8,356 nt of DNA, from contig WLDY01000023.1 of NCBI GenBank assembly GCA_009704555.1, forward strand, positions 1 through 8,356, read 5' to 3'. The notes under the pieces are model-generated. The model did no database searches. It was given only the letters and a program-made list of their open reading frames with translations, and was not told the DNA's origin. Source of the DNA: Actinomycetota bacterium (GTDB lineage Bacteria; Actinomycetota; Actinomycetes; Nanopelagicales; Nanopelagicaceae). Both the position numbers and the translations under genes were made by a program. Below are positions 6,563 through 8,356 of the stretch, in pieces. Each line of letters begins with the position of its first letter. Position 1 is the stretch's first letter.

Positions 6563-8287
6563 TCAGGAGAGGAGCGATATGACCTCAGTGATCACGGATT
6601 GAAGTGGAACTTCTCGCTTCTCATTGCCCTTACGGATGCGAAGCTCGACCTTGCCATCTGCGAGCGACTTACCGAAGATCAAGATGATGGGATTTCCGAT
6701 CAATTCGGCATCCTTGAACTTCACGCCCGGTGATGCATCGCGGCGATCATCGAAGAGGACAGTGATGCCCGATGACTCGAGGGCGAGCGCAACCTTCTCT
6801 GCCTCAGTGAAAGGTGCCTCCTCTTTGCCGGTCGCGACGATATGGACCTTCGCCGGAGCGATCTCAATAGGCCAACTCAATCCCAATTCATCGTGCGTCT
6901 GTTCCGCTACCGCAGCAACTGCACGTGAGACACCGATCCCGTAGGAGCCCATCGTCACCACTTGGGACTTACCTTCATGATCGAGGACGGTGAGATCGAG
7001 AGCCTGTGCGTACTTGCGACCCAATTGGAAGATGTGTCCGATCTCGATGGCTCGATCGATGATGACTGGATGCGAGCACTCAGGGCATTCATCGCCAGCA
7101 CGCACCTCAGCCGCTTCAATGAAACCATCGACCTGGAAGTCGCGACCATGGGTCACATAACGAGCATGTCGATTGAGTTTGTTCGCTCCAGTGATCCAGT
7201 GTGATCCGACCACGATGCGAGGATCCGCATAGAGTTTCAAACCGAAGCGCTTCGCATCCTGTGGCCCTACATACCCCTTGACCAATTCTTTACGTTTGGC
7301 GAAATCCTCATCATCAAAGAGGCGAAGATCCACCACTCCTGGCAGGTTTGCCGCGACCCGCTTGAGATCGACTTCTCGATCACCTGGGACGAGCACTGAG
7401 ATCGCCTCACCATCAGCCATCAAGAGGACGTTCTTCAAAGTATCCGATGCTTTGTATCCACCACCGAAGCGTTCATTCATCACGTCGACAAGGGAGTCGA
7501 TCGTCGGTGTGTTAGGCGTATCTAACTCCTCGATCGCAGCTGGAGTCTCGCCGCTGTAGGGAGAGACCTTGGTCTTCATTGCTTCAACGTTTGCGGCATA
7601 ACCGCACTTCTCGCAGAGTACGTATGTGTCCTCACCGGTTGGGCAAGGTGCCAAGAATTCCTCAGATCGTGACCCGCCCATCGCGCCTGACATCGCCGAT
7701 ACGATGTTGAATCGCAGACCAAGGCGATTGAAGGTCTTTATATAGGCGTCGCGATGTCGCTCATAGGATTTCGCAAGCCCTTCATCATCAAGGTCGAAAG
7801 AGTAAGAGTCCTTCATCACGAACTCACGACCGCGGATGATGCCGCTCCGTGGACGGGTCTCATCGCGGAACTTGGTCTGAATCTGATAGATGACGAGCGG
7901 AAGATCCTTATACGAGGAGTACTCCCCCTTCACCATCAACGTGAACATCTCTTCATGGGTAGGACCTAAGAGGTAGTCGCCATCTTTGCGATCCTTGAGT
8001 CGGAAGAGATCGGGGCCGTATTCATTCCATCGATTGGTCGCTTCGTATGGTTCCTTTGGCAGCAGCGATGGGAAGTGGACCTCTTGGAATCCTGCGCGGT
8101 CCATCTCTTCACGAATCACGCGTTCAATGTTGCGCAGTGTGATGTAACCCAGTGGAAGCCAGGAATAGATACCGGCTGCGATACGACGTACATAACCGGC
8201 GCGCACCAAGAGCTTGTGGCTCGCTACCTCAGCATCACTCGGATCGTCTCGGAGGGTCCGCAGGAAGAGAGTCGACATCCGTAGCAT
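6563..8287 (-). CDS. proS: Prolyl-tRNA synthetase, bacterial type
   Basis: Class II synthetase that charges tRNA-Pro in the cytosol and hydrolyses misacylated Ala-tRNA-Pro. The 574-residue length fits the bacterial type. The N-terminus has MSTLFLRTLRDDPSDAE (4-20) and GIYSWLPLG (39-47). Motif 1 is near 65-80, the GPTHEE segment at 108-113, motif 2 at FRDETRPRSG (140-149) with GREFVMKDSYSF (153-164), and motif 3 at GSYGIGVSRAVAA (447-459). The editing insertion lies about 230-395; Lys285 in TLKNVLL probably matches the editing lysine known from E. coli (K279). Cys pairs CEKC (225-228) and CPEC (401-404) bracket the insertion and could bind zinc. The C-terminal anticodon-binding domain is about 476-574 (VLFDDRRDASPGVKFKDAELIG, in two parts, near 510-531). 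The ATG at 8287 has an AGGA five bases upstream; the ATG at codon 4 has none. Confidence 0.97.
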   Translation of the reverse strand: MLRMSTLFLRTLRDDPSDAEVASHKLLVRAGYVRRIAAGIYSWLPLGYITLRNIERVIREEMDRAGFQEVHFPSLLPKEPYEATNRWNEYGPDLFRLKDRKDGDYLLGPTHEEMFTLMVKGEYSSYKDLPLVIYQIQTKFRDETRPRSGIIRGREFVMKDSYSFDLDDEGLAKSYERHRDAYIKTFNRLGLRFNIVSAMSGAMGGSRSEEFLAPCPTGEDTYVLCEKCGYAANVEAMKTKVSPYSGETPAAIEELDTPNTPTIDSLVDVMNERFGGGYKASDTLKNVLLMADGEAISVLVPGDREVDLKRVAANLPGVVDLRLFDDEDFAKRKELVKGYVGPQDAKRFGLKLYADPRIVVGSHWITGANKLNRHARYVTHGRDFQVDGFIEAAEVRAGDECPECSHPVIIDRAIEIGHIFQLGRKYAQALDLTVLDHEGKSQVVTMGSYGIGVSRAVAAVAEQTHDELGLSWPIEIAPAKVHIVATGKEEAPFTEAEKVALALESSGITVLFDDRRDASPGVKFKDAELIGNPIILIFGKSLADGKVELRIRKGNEKREVPLQSVITEVISLLS

Positions 8288-8292
8288 CGCGG

Positions 8293-8296
8293 TCCT
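8293..8296 (-). promoter_or_regulatory. Shine-Dalgarno of proS
   Basis: AGGA on the minus strand, overlapping the ispG TAG stop (8297-8295), five bases before the proS ATG at 8287. This suggests ispG and proS are translated from one mRNA. Confidence 0.45.
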
Positions 8297-8356
8297 ACTT
8301 CACCGAGACCGATGGTTCGCCCGAGGCGATTCCTTGAGCCTCCATCTCTTCTGCAA
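8295..8356 (-). CDS. ispG: C-terminal end of IspG (4-hydroxy-3-methylbut-2-enyl diphosphate synthase), partial
   Basis: Only the last 19 codons and the TAG stop are inside the window; the 5' part lies beyond the right edge. The visible peptide, AEEMEAQGIASGEP followed by SVSVK, matches the style of the actinobacterial IspG tail (an AEEME helix end, then SGEP and a short Val-rich end). In actinobacteria ispG commonly lies just upstream of proS, which fits. IspG is an Fe-S enzyme of the non-mevalonate isoprenoid pathway, but none of its cysteine motifs are in view. The call therefore rests on a short tail plus gene order. Confidence 0.65.
   Translation of the reverse strand, partial: AEEMEAQGIASGEPSVSVK

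Overview
The window is a stretch of bacterial housekeeping chromosome with every recognisable gene on the minus strand. In transcription order (right to left) it reads: 3' end of ispG, proS, a TSUP/TauE-type membrane permease, rimP, nusA, infB, rbfA, truB, and probably the first codons of the next gene. Base composition is in the mid-50s %GC by eye. The order ispG-proS-rimP-nusA-infB-rbfA-truB, the short NusA without C-terminal repeats, the long Gly/Pro/Arg-rich N-terminal extension of IF2 and the C-terminal extension of TruB all point to an actinobacterium. The moderate GC, tight packing and missing accessory genes suggest a lower-GC, compact lineage such as the freshwater Nanopelagicales-like groups, but that placement is inference.

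Region by region: 8295-8356 is the IspG C-terminus (isoprenoid precursor synthesis). 6563-8287 is prolyl-tRNA synthetase with an editing insertion. 5772-6548 is a polytopic TSUP permease, the only gene that is neither translation- nor isoprenoid-related. 5706-5771 is a 66-bp spacer with a hairpin at the permease stop codon, a 14-bp tandem repeat and the rimP Shine-Dalgarno. 4228-5705 is rimP-nusA, overlapping or nearly touching. 4054-4227 is a 174-bp non-coding gap where most actinobacteria carry ylxR. 22-4053 is infB-rbfA-truB with 3-bp and 21-bp gaps; the usual ylxP (DUF503) gene between infB and rbfA is absent. Positions 1-21 carry a good ribosome binding site and a GTG for a following gene, expected to be ribF.

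Together the genes form the classical nusA-infB operon: RimP and RbfA mature the 30S subunit, IF2 starts translation, NusA couples RNA polymerase pausing/termination to translation, TruB makes Psi55 in tRNA, and ProS charges tRNA-Pro. I found no novel system, mobile element, CRISPR array or RNA gene. The points worth a second look are a roughly four-fold excess of the tetranucleotide GATC, the loss of ylxR and ylxP, the permease within the cluster, and the small repeat/hairpin region before rimP.
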